A DNA stretch of 64,000 nt from Flavobacterium sp. N502540 (GTDB taxonomy: Bacteria > Bacteroidota > Bacteroidia > Flavobacteriales > Flavobacteriaceae): NCBI RefSeq assembly GCF_025947365.1, contig NZ_CP110012.1, forward strand, positions 4,340,001-4,404,000. Direction: 5' to 3'. Below, in pieces: positions 43,711 to 52,459 of this stretch. The position numbers and the translations under genes were made by a program. Positions within the stretch are counted from its first letter, which is position 1. Every line of letters starts with the position of its first letter. The notes beneath the pieces are model-generated. The model had not been told where the DNA came from, did no database searches, and was given only the letters and a program-made list of their open reading frames with translations.

Positions 43711-44130
43711 TCAAACTGGTTCCCAAAGTTCAATTTTATTACCGTCAGTATCCATAATGTGAACAAACTTTCCATAATCGTAGGTAGCAATATCATCAAG
43801 TACTGTTACACCGTTTTCTTTTAGCTGTTTGACAAGAGCTTCAATATGCTGCACGCGATAATTAATCATAAATTCTTTTTTGGAAGGAGAGAAATACGCA
43901 TCATCCTTCTTAAACGGGCTCCATTGAAGAGATTCTACGACCTCAGGAGTGTCTATTTTTCTGGATTCAAAAGTAGATCCCCAATCGTTAACTTCAAGTC
44001 CTAAGTTTTTAGCATACCAATCTCTGGTTTCTTTTGGGTTTTCTGAAAAAAAGAATATGCCTCCAACTCCGGTTACTTTTGGTGTCGGGTCAGAAGAGGA
44101 GGGGTTGGTTTGATTTTTTTGGTCTTCCAT
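43711..44130 (-). CDS. VOC family protein (glyoxalase/bleomycin-resistance fold)
   Basis: The 139-residue protein has the two-module VOC layout: GVGGIFFFSENPKETRDWYA at the start and KFVHIMDTDGNKIELWEPV at the end. Likely metal-binding His and Glu are in FVHI and ELWEP. Members are dioxygenases, isomerases or binding proteins; the role is unknown. It is the last gene of the six-gene arsR-led operon. Confidence 0.87.
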   Translation of the reverse strand: MEDQKNQTNPSSSDPTPKVTGVGGIFFFSENPKETRDWYAKNLGLEVNDWGSTFESRKIDTPEVVESLQWSPFKKDDAYFSPSKKEFMINYRVQHIEALVKQLKENGVTVLDDIATYDYGKFVHIMDTDGNKIELWEPV

Positions 44131-44202
44131 AAGATTTGTTTTTAGTACTAAGATAAAACTATTCTTCTTTATTAAAACGGTTCCTACATCATCTTTAAAA
44201 AA

Positions 44203-44781
44203 TTAGTCTTTCAATCCTTTTCCCTGAAGAATCTGATCCGTCATATTTTCTACCCTGGACGCTCTGGTTTTAGATTGTTTTGGGCTTGAAAAATACAGTA
44301 AGTAAGCCCGTTGACGGCCTGGAGTTAAAGCGTTAAAAGCAATTTCAAGAGCCTTGTCTTCATCTAGTTTTTGTTGAAATTCTTCTGCAATCTCAAATTC
44401 GGATGTTTTCTTTAATTGTACTTTCAAACCGGCTTTTTCTATTTCAATGGCCTGATAAATATACGTCTTTAAGATTGCTTTCTGAGCTTTGATTTCGTCA
44501 AGATTCGTAAAACGAATTTGTCTTGCGGCCTGAACATTCTCACTCTGCTGTATTAGAATTCCGTCCGTATCTTTCATTAAGGCTCCTTTAAAAAACAGAA
44601 AAGCACAATACTCTTTGAAAGAATGTATCAAAACAACATTATTACCATGCAGAGTATAACAGGCTGTTTCCCATTTTAATTCTTCTGTTAAATGGCAATC
44701 CAGCGCAATTTTTCGTAATTCGTCCAGTTCTTTTTGCCATTTTTCAGCATTCTCAAAGTAAAGATCAACTTTAGGGTTCAT
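44203..44781 (-). CDS. DUF1801/YdeI-like protein
   Basis: The 192-residue protein combines an N-terminal DUF1801-like part (LKWETACYTLHGNNVVLIHS, FLFFKGALMKDTDGIL) with a C-terminal YdeI/OmpD-associated part (ALTPGRQRAYLLYFSSPKQS). The SSPKQSKTRASRVE motif is typical of YdeI. Function is poorly known. It is fifth in the arsR-led operon. Confidence 0.85.
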   Translation of the reverse strand: MNPKVDLYFENAEKWQKELDELRKIALDCHLTEELKWETACYTLHGNNVVLIHSFKEYCAFLFFKGALMKDTDGILIQQSENVQAARQIRFTNLDEIKAQKAILKTYIYQAIEIEKAGLKVQLKKTSEFEIAEEFQQKLDEDKALEIAFNALTPGRQRAYLLYFSSPKQSKTRASRVENMTDQILQGKGLKD

Positions 44782-44803
44782 ATGCTATTGTTGTTAAAAA
44801 TCA

Positions 44804-45361
44804 TTAAACTCTCAAAGACCCTCTAAAACCTCTGGCTGCATAATAAGATTCGGCGCCATTATGATACACAAATACGGTATTGTAGCGAAAATCAGAAAAC
44901 AACGCACCACCCAGTTTGCGAATTTCAGAAGGTGTAACAATCCAGCTTGAAGTTTTGGCATCAAATTTACCCAGTTTTTGAAGTTCCTTGTATTGCACTT
45001 CATCTAAAAGTTCAATTCCCATCTCTTCGGCCATGTTTACAGCACTTCCGGCAGGTTTGTGTTCTTTTCTTTTTTCGAGTGCCTCATGATCAAAACACAG
45101 ACTTCTTCGGCCTTTTGGACTTTCGGCAGAACAATCGAAGAAAATAAATTCTCCCGTTTTCTCGTCAAATCCAACAACATCCGGTTCGCCTTCGGTTCGT
45201 TCCATCTCATCGAGTGACCAGAGTTTTCCGGGATTTGCCTCCAGTTTTTGCTGAACCTTTTCCCACTCGAGACCAAGGTGTCTCTTCATATTGTTCTCAA
45301 AACGGATTTGTAGTACTTTTAATAATTCTTCGCTTTGTTCTGTTGATAGTTTGTTTTTCAT
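44804..45361 (-). CDS. DUF4256 protein
   Basis: The 185-residue protein matches the DUF4256 pattern with LWSLDEMERTEGEPDVVGFD, FFDCSAESPKGRRSLCFDHE and YNTVFVYHNGAESYYAARGF. Function is unknown. No signal peptide. It lies fourth in the arsR-led operon, between DoxX and the YdeI-like gene. Confidence 0.87.
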   Translation of the reverse strand: MKNKLSTEQSEELLKVLQIRFENNMKRHLGLEWEKVQQKLEANPGKLWSLDEMERTEGEPDVVGFDEKTGEFIFFDCSAESPKGRRSLCFDHEALEKRKEHKPAGSAVNMAEEMGIELLDEVQYKELQKLGKFDAKTSSWIVTPSEIRKLGGALFSDFRYNTVFVYHNGAESYYAARGFRGSLRV

Positions 45362-45430
45362 TTGGGTTTGATTTTTTAGAAGCTAAATGTTTTTGAGTGT
45401 AAAAATTTCACGGTTATTAGTAAAAATTGA

Positions 45431-45811
45431 CTAATTTGCTAAAATCGCTTTTCTTTCTAAAGGTCTGAAGTACCAGGACACAATAGTCAAAACAATAAGC
45501 AATACCGGACCAAATAATTCTTTTGGATGGTCTCCAACTACTAAATGCGAAAAAACAGCACCCGTCATGGTAAAGAAAAAGCCCGCATAAGCCCATTCTT
45601 TTAGTAGTGGAAATTTAGGAATTAAGATAGCTGCGGTACCTAATAATTTCCAAATACCAATCAATGTTAAAAAATACACCGGGAACCCTAAATGCTGTAT
45701 CATGCCTTCCTGTTCTTTTATTTTTAGCATTTGTACGATTCCTGTAGCAGTCATTCCTAACGCCAGCCATAAGGTAGCAACCCAATAGATGATTTTGTCT
45801 CTTTTTTTCAT
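45431..45811 (-). CDS. DoxX-like integral membrane protein
   Basis: The 126-residue protein has four predicted membrane helices (IIYWVATLWLALGMTATGIV, FPVYFLTLIGIWKLLGTAAI, WAYAGFFFTMTGAVFSHLVV, FGPVLLIVLTIVSWYF). This is the DoxX family layout. Some members link to thiol or quinone stress. It is third in the arsR-led operon. Confidence 0.87.
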   Translation of the reverse strand: MKKRDKIIYWVATLWLALGMTATGIVQMLKIKEQEGMIQHLGFPVYFLTLIGIWKLLGTAAILIPKFPLLKEWAYAGFFFTMTGAVFSHLVVGDHPKELFGPVLLIVLTIVSWYFRPLERKAILAN

Positions 45812-45837
45812 GATTTTATAGTTTAGTTTAAGTTAGT

Positions 45838-46308
45838 TTAATTTAGTTTTCTGGCAGCGAATTCTTGTAATCTGTTATGAGCCATATTGATTCCCTGAGC
45901 AAAAGGCAGTTTTAACATTTGATCTCTAAGTGCAGCAGATCTGTAAATAATATGCATTTTTAACTGACTGGTTTCTTCCGTTATCGCCTCAAATTCAAGA
46001 AATTCAAGCTGAACCGGAAAAGGAGAGTTCTCCATTTCAAATGTTCGCGTAATCTTCTGTTCCGGAAAAAACTCATGAACCACTCCGTTAGCTTTAAAAA
46101 CTACATTTCCTTTAGGGTCGGAAGTTTCAAATTGCCAGCTGCCATACTTCTTATTCTCGAGTTGTATTACTTTGGTTCCCATCCATTGTTCAACAATCTC
46201 GGGCTCTGTATAAGCCATGAACAATAATTTTAGAGGAAGATCAAATTCTCTTGTAATTAGTAAATCTTGCTGACCTTCTTCGGCAGTAATTTTCGTTTTT
46301 CGTTCCAT
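45838..46308 (-). CDS. SRPBCC (AHSA1-like) protein
   Basis: The 156-residue protein begins with ITREFDLPLKLLFMAYTEPE and has VEQWMGTKVIQLENK and VVHEFFPEQKITRTFEME, the START-like hydrophobic-cavity fold of AHSA1 proteins. It binds an unknown hydrophobic ligand. It is second in the operon, 7 bases after arsR. ArsR plus SRPBCC pairs are common in Bacteroidota. Confidence 0.88.
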   Translation of the reverse strand: MERKTKITAEEGQQDLLITREFDLPLKLLFMAYTEPEIVEQWMGTKVIQLENKKYGSWQFETSDPKGNVVFKANGVVHEFFPEQKITRTFEMENSPFPVQLEFLEFEAITEETSQLKMHIIYRSAALRDQMLKLPFAQGINMAHNRLQEFAARKLN

Positions 46309-46315
46309 AATTTGG

Positions 46316-46639
46316 TTATTCTTTCGGTTTATAGTTTTTCATGATACTTTCCAGTTTGTTAAAACGATCGTCCCACATTTGACGGAACGGTTCTATAAAA
46401 TCAGCAACTTCTTTCATTTTTCTGGCATTAGTAACGTAATAAATTTCCCTTCCATTTTGCGTTTGCTCCAGGAGTTCACATTCCGTTAATATTTGAATGT
46501 GTTTTGAAATAGTTTGTCTTGAAGAATTAAAATTTTCAGCAATAACTCCCGGAGTCATTGACTGGATAGCCACTAAGCTTAAGATTGCCCTTCGGGTAGG
46601 GTCGGCAATTGCCTGAAATACATCTCTACGAATTTCCAT
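46316..46639 (-). CDS. ArsR-family regulator, first gene of the operon
   Basis: The 107-residue protein has the winged-helix pattern [20 protein letters not shown], then [24 protein letters not shown] text and [17 protein letters not shown]. No metal-binding Cys pair is seen, so it may sense another ligand. I choose the ATG at 46639. A longer in-frame start at 46687 would overlap the promoter and both repeats of the operator. Promoter and operator-like repeats lie at 46642-46688. Confidence 0.9.
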   Translation of the reverse strand: MEIRRDVFQAIADPTRRAILSLVAIQSMTPGVIAENFNSSRQTISKHIQILTECELLEQTQNGREIYYVTNARKMKEVADFIEPFRQMWDDRFNKLESIMKNYKPKE

Positions 46640-46641
46640 TG

Positions 46642-46688
46642 TGCAGTTATTTGACAGCAAATATAATGCAGTTATTTGACTGCGCAAA
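46642..46688 (-). promoter_or_regulatory. arsR operon promoter with 14-bp direct-repeat operator
   Basis: On the minus strand TTTG (46688-46685), a 19-base spacer and TATATTTG (46665-46658) form a perfect Bacteroidota promoter. TGCAGTTATTTGAC occurs at 46642-46655 and 46667-46680 (plus strand), once over the start site and once between the two boxes. This is the expected place for an autorepressor. Confidence 0.75.
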
Positions 46689-46786
46689 ATTTTCGACGAT
46701 ATTTTTTAAGAATATTTTATCGCAATTACAAGATTGTCAATGTTTTTGTGGCTTCCGAACGATGAAACCGCAGAGTAGATAAGAAG

Positions 46787-47158
46787 TTAACGGCTCGCAA
46801 TTTTAAATTCCATTCGGGCAAGAAAGAGTATAATTGCAATTTCCACGAGAAAATAGAATACCGCTAAATAGGTTAGGTGGGTATAAAGATAGAGTAACAG
46901 GCCTGCCGTGATACCACAATATAACAGGTTTGCAAAAGCAATAATTTTTAGACAACCTCGCCAGTTCTCATTCGCTAGCCAGTAACTCGCAAATGAAGAC
47001 GCCATAAGCAGACAGGCTAAAATAGCAAGGAGATAAAGTGTTTTTTTAGGAACGCCGAAGTAGATTTCCAATTCAACCAATACGACACCCAACAAAAGGG
47101 TAGAGAATAAAGCTCCTAAGCCGTCGATCAGAAATATTTTTTTCGAATTTAAAATCAT
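46787..47158 (-). CDS. Small integral membrane protein of unknown function
   Basis: The 123-residue protein has four hydrophobic helices (about residues 8-30, 38-58, 68-90, 95-115), for example LGALFSTLLLGVVLVELEIY and LYLLAILACLLMASSFASYW. No motif that I know. It stands alone, divergent from nothing in the same operon. Confidence 0.65.
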   Translation of the reverse strand: MILNSKKIFLIDGLGALFSTLLLGVVLVELEIYFGVPKKTLYLLAILACLLMASSFASYWLANENWRGCLKIIAFANLLYCGITAGLLLYLYTHLTYLAVFYFLVEIAIILFLARMEFKIASR

Positions 47159-47312
47159 AGGTTCTATTTTTGGGGGACATTTGTTTTAGTTTATTAAAGT
47201 TAGGCTTAAAATATTAAATTACAATAGTTTGACCAAAAAAAAGTTAATGAAGAAATTCACTTTCAGTAGCGTTTTATTGCTTAAAAAGAGATTGGAGAAG
47301 AGCTCCAAATAA

Positions 47313-47349
47313 AAAACCACTCTTTCCGGTTTATAAAAGAGTGGTTTTA
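47313..47349 (-). terminator. Terminator of the small lipoprotein gene
   Basis: AAAACCACTCTTT and AAAGAGTGGTTTT form the stem around TCCGGTTTAT, 20 bases after the stop on the minus strand. Confidence 0.75.
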
Positions 47350-47369
47350 TTGTTTTAAGGTGTAAAACA

Positions 47370-47738
47370 TTATATTTTTTTGAGGGTAATTTTCATTTCT
47401 TTACTGTCTAGTGTCAGTTGATCTTCCGTTATGATACTTTGACAAGGGTAAGGAGTGCCGGTTTCATCCTTTATGACTAAATTTTTACCACCTTTTGTTA
47501 AAGCATAAGTACCATTGGTGATTTCCTGAGTAAGATATCCGGTAACATGTCCGTCTTCTGTAAATGTAAGTGTGCCCTGAGTTAGAATTACATTTTTCAT
47601 AGAATCTGAAATCGGTAATTTAGGCTCTACAGCAGTAATTTTCCAGGAGTTCACCAATTTATTTCGACCTTTATGACATGAAATCATTAGTACGGCCAGT
47701 AATGCAATTGCGAAGATAAATAATTTAGATTTTTTCAT
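47370..47738 (-). CDS. Small lipoprotein, lipocalin-like
   Basis: The 122-residue protein starts MKKSKLFIFAIALLAVLMIS with lipobox Cys21, then KLVNSWKITAVEPKLP and TLTFTEDGHVTGYLTQEITN. This is the usual short lipocalin-like pattern of Bacteroidota (strand with W-x-I, then TFxxDG). Role unknown. I choose the start with a good signal peptide at 47738 rather than 47807. Confidence 0.75.
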   Translation of the reverse strand: MKKSKLFIFAIALLAVLMISCHKGRNKLVNSWKITAVEPKLPISDSMKNVILTQGTLTFTEDGHVTGYLTQEITNGTYALTKGGKNLVIKDETGTPYPCQSIITEDQLTLDSKEMKITLKKI

Positions 47739-47883
47739 GATTTTGTGGTTATATGTTAAACTACAGAAAATTACAAAATTTATTCTAATTAAAAATCTAA
47801 AAATCAAATATTTATAAAATTACTGTCACACATGAAAAACCCATAAATCTAAAGGGGTTTGTGCCTGGACAGCTTCGGAAAAA

Positions 47884-48825
47884 CTAGTTTAAGGTTAGCT
47901 CTCCCAGAATTTCTTCATACATAAAAGGTCCACCCGGATATTTGGCTGTATAGTCTAAATTCATCCATACCTGTCCGCGTTCGTCTATGTGGTAGTGGAT
48001 TTTTTTGCCATAACTTTCTTTTACAAAAAGCACATTTTTGATCAGGTAATTTACTTTTTCCAAGTCAATTGTTGAACCGATAAGTATTTCAGGGTAAATA
48101 TGTCCTTTAGTATGAATCAATCGGGGAGTTCCGCCAATCGATCGAACTGCCGCGGCCATCAGAATAGAATGATCGTCGCAATCGCCTGAAAAGTATTCTA
48201 AAGACTCACTCGCAGTTGCAATATAATCCCCTTCTTTAGGATCATTAACATAATTCCAACGGCTGTTGATTTCCTTAAACACGGCAAAACACTGAATAAT
48301 GGTTCTGTAATCAGAATAACCTTTATGGCCTTTAAAATGCTTAGAAGTAGCCATAATGGCAAAGTTTCGAACCTTTGGATTCTGATACTCTATCGCATTG
48401 ATAATTTTAGATTTATTAGGAAACGGAAGTAATTTTGCCACAATAATATCCTGTGGGAATGGATTGTCAGACATGGTGTAAATCATCGAATTGTAGTCTT
48501 CGGAGATTTCACTGAAGCCGTAATTTCCAATAACCGACCCGTAGAACAATACTAATAAATATACTGCAATGCAGAGTATAATGATGGTTCTGAGCAACAT
48601 TAGAAGAAAGAAAATTGCAGTAAAAACCAGTACAAAAATCAAAACACGATCTAAATTGAATGCCCATTGTAAATCGATCAGATTTTGATGTAATATGATA
48701 AAAATTGGAACCGTAATTAAAAGACTCAACAGCATAATAATAATCCTGTCCCAGGGTGATTTCACCTGTAATTTGGATTTTAATTGCGGAAAGTCAATTT
48801 TAGGAAATTTTATCATAAGATTCAA
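47884..48825 (-). CDS. Membrane-anchored transglutaminase-like protein
   Basis: The 313-residue protein has N-terminal membrane helices (about residues 27-100, e.g. IIIMLLSLLITVPIFIILHQ). A transglutaminase-like domain follows with the Cys motif FSGDCDDHSILMAAA, a His in IHTKGHIYPEILIG, and Asp in VWMNLDYTAKYPGG. Such domains are often proteases or amidases. The substrate is unknown. It is the last gene of the operon running from 51983. Confidence 0.85.
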   Translation of the reverse strand: MNLMIKFPKIDFPQLKSKLQVKSPWDRIIIMLLSLLITVPIFIILHQNLIDLQWAFNLDRVLIFVLVFTAIFFLLMLLRTIIILCIAVYLLVLFYGSVIGNYGFSEISEDYNSMIYTMSDNPFPQDIIVAKLLPFPNKSKIINAIEYQNPKVRNFAIMATSKHFKGHKGYSDYRTIIQCFAVFKEINSRWNYVNDPKEGDYIATASESLEYFSGDCDDHSILMAAAVRSIGGTPRLIHTKGHIYPEILIGSTIDLEKVNYLIKNVLFVKESYGKKIHYHIDERGQVWMNLDYTAKYPGGPFMYEEILGELTLN

Positions 48826-48834
48826 AAGCAGTTT

Positions 48835-49686
48835 TTACAGCGCTTTTACGGTTTCAACAAAAGTACTTTTTTTCTCAATAATTCCCAGATCAAATAACTG
48901 ATTTTGAATTTTGATAAAAGCTTTCTCAGTCAGTTGCTTCTGAGACCATTGGGTTAATTTTAGCCACTCCTGAATGTCTTCTTGTTTTTGATTGAAAAGG
49001 CCTGCCAGAGTTTTGTCAATATTTGGAATCTGAGCAAAATCCTCAGTTGTTCTATTGATTATCTCCAATATCTTCTCGACTATTTTAGGGTTCTTTTTCA
49101 AAAACTCGTCTCTGACGGCAATTACAAACGATGGCCATGGAGTAGGGCAGTCACCAACTCTTCTGAAAATACCTTTATCAACCAGTGGCTTGGTCATAAA
49201 ATGCTCCCACATAAAATAATGGGCAGTTCCGTTAGTCAATGCTTCAACAGCGCCGTCAATTGTATTTATGATTTCAAACTGTAAATTATCGGTTTTCCAT
49301 CCTTGCTCATGTGCATTGACATAAGCCATCAACTGAGATCCTGAACCCAATCGTGAAATGGCTGCTTTTTTATCTTTAAGATCTTTTACGGTCTCAAAAG
49401 TTGATTTTGCAGCAACATGAATCCCCCAGATCAAAGGTGATTGTACGTAGATCTGAACAATTTTACTTGGATTTCCTGCTGCAATATCTTTCAGAATACC
49501 TTCCGTCAGAATAACGGCAATGTCAGCTTCATCATTGCGAAGCATCTGACACATTTTGCCGGTTCCTTCCGGAATGTCTTTCCATTGTAAATCAATATTT
49601 TCGGCTTCAAATTCACCATTTTCAATGCACATTTGCCATGGTAAATTGAAGTGCTCAGGAACACCTACAATTTTTACAGTTTTCAT
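48835..49686 (-). CDS. Type 2 periplasmic-binding-fold protein without a signal peptide
   Basis: The 283-residue protein resembles NrtA/SsuA/ThiY-like substrate-binding proteins: VGVPEHFNLPWQMCIENGEF, MCQMLRNDEADIAVILTEG, KKAAISRLGSGSQLMAYV. It begins MKTVKIVGVPEHF with no signal peptide or lipobox, so it should stay in the cytoplasm. No ABC permease or ATPase lies nearby. It may bind a metabolite or be an enzyme. It is fifth in the six-gene operon, 9 bases upstream of the transglutaminase-like gene. Confidence 0.82.
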   Translation of the reverse strand: MKTVKIVGVPEHFNLPWQMCIENGEFEAENIDLQWKDIPEGTGKMCQMLRNDEADIAVILTEGILKDIAAGNPSKIVQIYVQSPLIWGIHVAAKSTFETVKDLKDKKAAISRLGSGSQLMAYVNAHEQGWKTDNLQFEIINTIDGAVEALTNGTAHYFMWEHFMTKPLVDKGIFRRVGDCPTPWPSFVIAVRDEFLKKNPKIVEKILEIINRTTEDFAQIPNIDKTLAGLFNQKQEDIQEWLKLTQWSQKQLTEKAFIKIQNQLFDLGIIEKKSTFVETVKAL

Positions 49687-49735
49687 TCTAAGTTTAGTTT
49701 AAGTTGGTTAAGAGTATTCTAAGTTTATTGGGGCA

Positions 49736-50209
49736 TTAATTTTTTAATAAATCAGTTCTGTGTTTGTCTGATAAACAAGGTTCGGCAAATTCAATCACAG
49801 CATTTGCTTCGTATTCTGATAATAAGTTTTTTACAATCGAATAATCGGTGTTTTTTGCAATTTCGACTGCAAGAAAGGTATCATTTAATGCTTCTGACAA
49901 ACAATTGATTGCTTTTAATTTTTCGCGTATAATTTCTTTATCAAATTCTTTTTCAAGAATAAGAACCTGTACGATCGAGTTTCCTGAATGTTCTATGGTT
50001 TCTTTGTGAATGAAACACTTTTCATTTTCATCATATTCTGCCCTAAAGGTATCATCAGTAGCAATCAAAGGACCGAAAAAGGGAATGTTATCCAATTTAA
50101 AAAGACCTTTCTCTGAATCTAAAATTTCTGCCCACATGGTTTCCGATACTATTTCTTCCAGGTAAGTGCTGTAGTATTTGAACAGGATTTTTTTATGCGT
50201 TTCTGCCAT
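49736..50209 (-). CDS. DUF4265 protein
   Basis: The 157-residue protein has VSETMWAEILDSEKGLFKLD followed by NIPFFGPLIATDDTF, typical of DUF4265, with KCFIHKETIEHSGNSIVQVL. Function unknown. It is fourth in the operon between a VOC gene and the substrate-binding-like protein. Confidence 0.82.
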   Translation of the reverse strand: MAETHKKILFKYYSTYLEEIVSETMWAEILDSEKGLFKLDNIPFFGPLIATDDTFRAEYDENEKCFIHKETIEHSGNSIVQVLILEKEFDKEIIREKLKAINCLSEALNDTFLAVEIAKNTDYSIVKNLLSEYEANAVIEFAEPCLSDKHRTDLLKN

Positions 50210-50239
50210 TATTTCATTTTATATTTATTGCAACCTCTA

Positions 50240-50632
50240 TTAATTAATCTCATCGATCACTGCTTTCAAAGGCGATATCACAATGCGATAACCGTCAGGA
50301 TCTAAAAACATCTTTCCGTTCTCATTCCAGAAAGGATTGGTTGCAGTTAAGATTGAGATATTGTTGCGTTCAATTCTGTCTATCAATTCGTTGTAGTCAA
50401 TAATTGACTTTGGATAAAGTACAATTACATCATCTTCATCAAATGTATGATTTGCTTTTACTTTTGATTGTGTAAATTCAAAATGCCAGTCGGATTGTGG
50501 CATTCCAAGAAATACACCATCGTAATCTTTATGTTTCTCAAAGCTGCCCAAGAGTTCAAAACCAAGGACATTGATATAAAAATTAGCTATTTTTTCAATA
50601 TTATCGGTATGTCGGGCAACTCTTAAAAACAT
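50240..50632 (-). CDS. VOC family protein
   Basis: The 130-residue protein has the VOC pattern (MFLRVARHTDNIEKIANFYI, GFELLGSFEKHKDYDGVFLG, GKMFLDPDGYRIVISPL), with the His near residue 8 and the Asp-Pro-Asp-Gly turn near the end. Function unknown. It is third in the operon, 4 bases after DinB. Confidence 0.85.
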   Translation of the reverse strand: MFLRVARHTDNIEKIANFYINVLGFELLGSFEKHKDYDGVFLGMPQSDWHFEFTQSKVKANHTFDEDDVIVLYPKSIIDYNELIDRIERNNISILTATNPFWNENGKMFLDPDGYRIVISPLKAVIDEIN

Positions 50633-50636
50633 AATT

Positions 50637-51077
50637 TTAGGATCTTATTTGATTAATATGATGTTCTAAATGTTCTACATAATCAGTCATTAGAAACTTT
50701 AAATCAATTACAGAGGCATCGCTTAAAATGATCTCATAATTCAAAGCTTTTTTATCCACATTCTTCATGATCCTTACAATTTGACGGTTTATGGAAAGCC
50801 AAAGCTGTGTAAGATCATTAATGTCCATGCTTTGATACTGATTTAAATTTACCAGATCCATTTGATTGTAAGGTCTGTGATAATAGGGTTTTTCCAGATA
50901 ATTAATTTCTGTAAAACGAACCAGATTATGAATCCCTGAATCAACCAAATGTCCGATAACTTCTTTTTTTGACCATTTCCCCGGGATTTTAGCCTCTAAA
51001 ATTTCACTTTTCAGAGAAGGGAAATAGGCCGAATTATCCTTCAGTAATTTTTCAAATTTTAAAATAGCATTTTCCAT
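50637..51077 (-). CDS. DinB family protein
   Basis: The 146-residue protein has the DinB pattern: WSKKEVIGHLVDSGIHNLVR with one His pair, and DYVEHLEHHINQIR with two more near the end. These are the metal ligands. It is second in the operon, 36 bases after the nucleoside phosphorylase gene. A second DinB protein is at 998-1513. Confidence 0.88.
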   Translation of the reverse strand: MENAILKFEKLLKDNSAYFPSLKSEILEAKIPGKWSKKEVIGHLVDSGIHNLVRFTEINYLEKPYYHRPYNQMDLVNLNQYQSMDINDLTQLWLSINRQIVRIMKNVDKKALNYEIILSDASVIDLKFLMTDYVEHLEHHINQIRS

Positions 51078-51113
51078 GAATAATCTAATTTCCGAATGGA
51101 TTATAGTATTGAA

Positions 51114-51983
51114 TTAATTTCCTGCCAGTTTATCAAGGGTATACGCAATAAGTGCATCAACCGCTTTATAAGGATCCTCGCTAAAAGTTCCCGAAGCACG
51201 ATTGGCGATAATTGCATTTAACGAAAGCGCATTATGCCCTAAAAGAGCAGAAAGTCCGTATATCGCTGCAGTTTCCATTTCTAAGTTGGTAATTCTTTGC
51301 TCGTCAAAATTAAAATTATCCATTTTACTGTTTAATTCCTGATCCTGAATGTTCAAGCGTAAAACGCGTCCCTGTGGTCCGTAAAAACCTCCGGCTGTAG
51401 CAGTGATTCCTTTAAACATTTGATCCGATTCGATAATTTTTTCCAGTTTTTCAGAACATGCAATAGCATAAGGTTTTCCTTTTTTAGCATCCCAGTTTGT
51501 ATGCTTGATGAAAGCCTCTTCGATATCAGCATTCGAAACTTCGTCAATTAGATAAGAACGAAGCATGTTATCAAGTCCCAATCCGTATTTAGACATCACA
51601 AAACTGTCTACAGGAATATCGGTTTGTAAAGAACCTGAAGTTCCAATTCGTATAATATTCAAAGAGGTCAGATTTTCTTTTGGCTGACGGGTTTCAAAAT
51701 CGATGTTTACCAAAGCATCAAGTTCGTTTATTACAATATCAATATTGTCTGGACCAATTCCCGTTGACATTACCGATATTCTTTTTCCTTTATAGATTCC
51801 GGTTTGGGTTTTAAATTCTCTTTTTTGTGTAGAATATTCAATAGAATCAAAAAACTGAGTGATTTTTTCAACTCTGTTTTGATCTCCTACGAAAATAATA
51901 TCGTGCGCAATATGTTCAGGACGAAGGTTTAAATGGTAAACACTCCCATCCGGATTAAGTATTAATTCTGAATTTTGTATCAT
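51114..51983 (-). CDS. Nucleoside phosphorylase (uridine-phosphorylase-like)
   Basis: The 289-residue protein has DIIFVGDQNRVEKITQFF, ISVMSTGIGPDNIDIVINEL, IRIGTSGSLQTDIPVDSFV and NLEMETAAIYGLSALLGHNA, the hallmarks of the PNP/UDP superfamily. It is longer than typical DeoD (the window's deoD has 234 residues) and more like uridine phosphorylase. It splits nucleosides with phosphate in salvage. It is first in the six-gene operon. Confidence 0.88.
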   Translation of the reverse strand: MIQNSELILNPDGSVYHLNLRPEHIAHDIIFVGDQNRVEKITQFFDSIEYSTQKREFKTQTGIYKGKRISVMSTGIGPDNIDIVINELDALVNIDFETRQPKENLTSLNIIRIGTSGSLQTDIPVDSFVMSKYGLGLDNMLRSYLIDEVSNADIEEAFIKHTNWDAKKGKPYAIACSEKLEKIIESDQMFKGITATAGGFYGPQGRVLRLNIQDQELNSKMDNFNFDEQRITNLEMETAAIYGLSALLGHNALSLNAIIANRASGTFSEDPYKAVDALIAYTLDKLAGN

Positions 51984-52035
51984 TTTTTTTAAGGTTCTAA
52001 GTTTCTTTAAGGTACTAAGGTTTTAAGTTTTTTTG

Positions 52036-52076
52036 TTTCAGGTTGCTTTAACTTGAAACTTGTAACTTGAAACATT
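52036..52076. repeat. Simple intergenic repeat (TTGAAACTTG type)
   Basis: AACTTGAAACTTGTAACTTG and flanks are a short tandem-like intergenic repeat. Related text (AAGCAACCTGAAACTTGAAG) occurs near 62693. Confidence 0.5.
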
Positions 52077-52409
52077 TCATCCGCCAACTCTTTTAGTTTT
52101 GAATCCTTTAGTTTTAAGGATTTCCATAATTTTGTCCCGATAATCTCCCTGAATAATTATAGAGGCGTCTTTAAAAGTTCCGCCAACACTAAGTTTGGTT
52201 TTGATTTCTTTAGCCAATACTTTGAAATCTTCGTCTGATCCTTCGTAACCTTCGATTATGGTGGTGGCTTTGCCTTTTCGTTTTTCGAATTTGCAAATCA
52301 TAGGTTCCTTTTGGATATAAAGAACATGATCTTGTTCCTGAATCTCTTCAGGTTCATTGGATTCGACATGATCCGGAAACAAATTTTTTAATTGATCTTG
52401 TAAGTCCAT
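52077..52409 (-). CDS. SUI1/eIF1-like translation factor (YciH type)
   Basis: The 110-residue protein has the SUI1 core: GKATTIIEGYEGSDEDFKVL, KEIKTKLSVGGTFKDASIII, QGDYRDKIMEILKTKGF. Related YciH proteins affect start-codon selection. It acts in the cytoplasm. No operon partner is certain; the nucleoside phosphorylase gene begins 93 bases downstream. Confidence 0.9.
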   Translation of the reverse strand: MDLQDQLKNLFPDHVESNEPEEIQEQDHVLYIQKEPMICKFEKRKGKATTIIEGYEGSDEDFKVLAKEIKTKLSVGGTFKDASIIIQGDYRDKIMEILKTKGFKTKRVGG

Positions 52410-52459
52410 AATTTTTATGCTAAAAAATAAATGCTAATTAAAGATAGTATGTAAAAATC

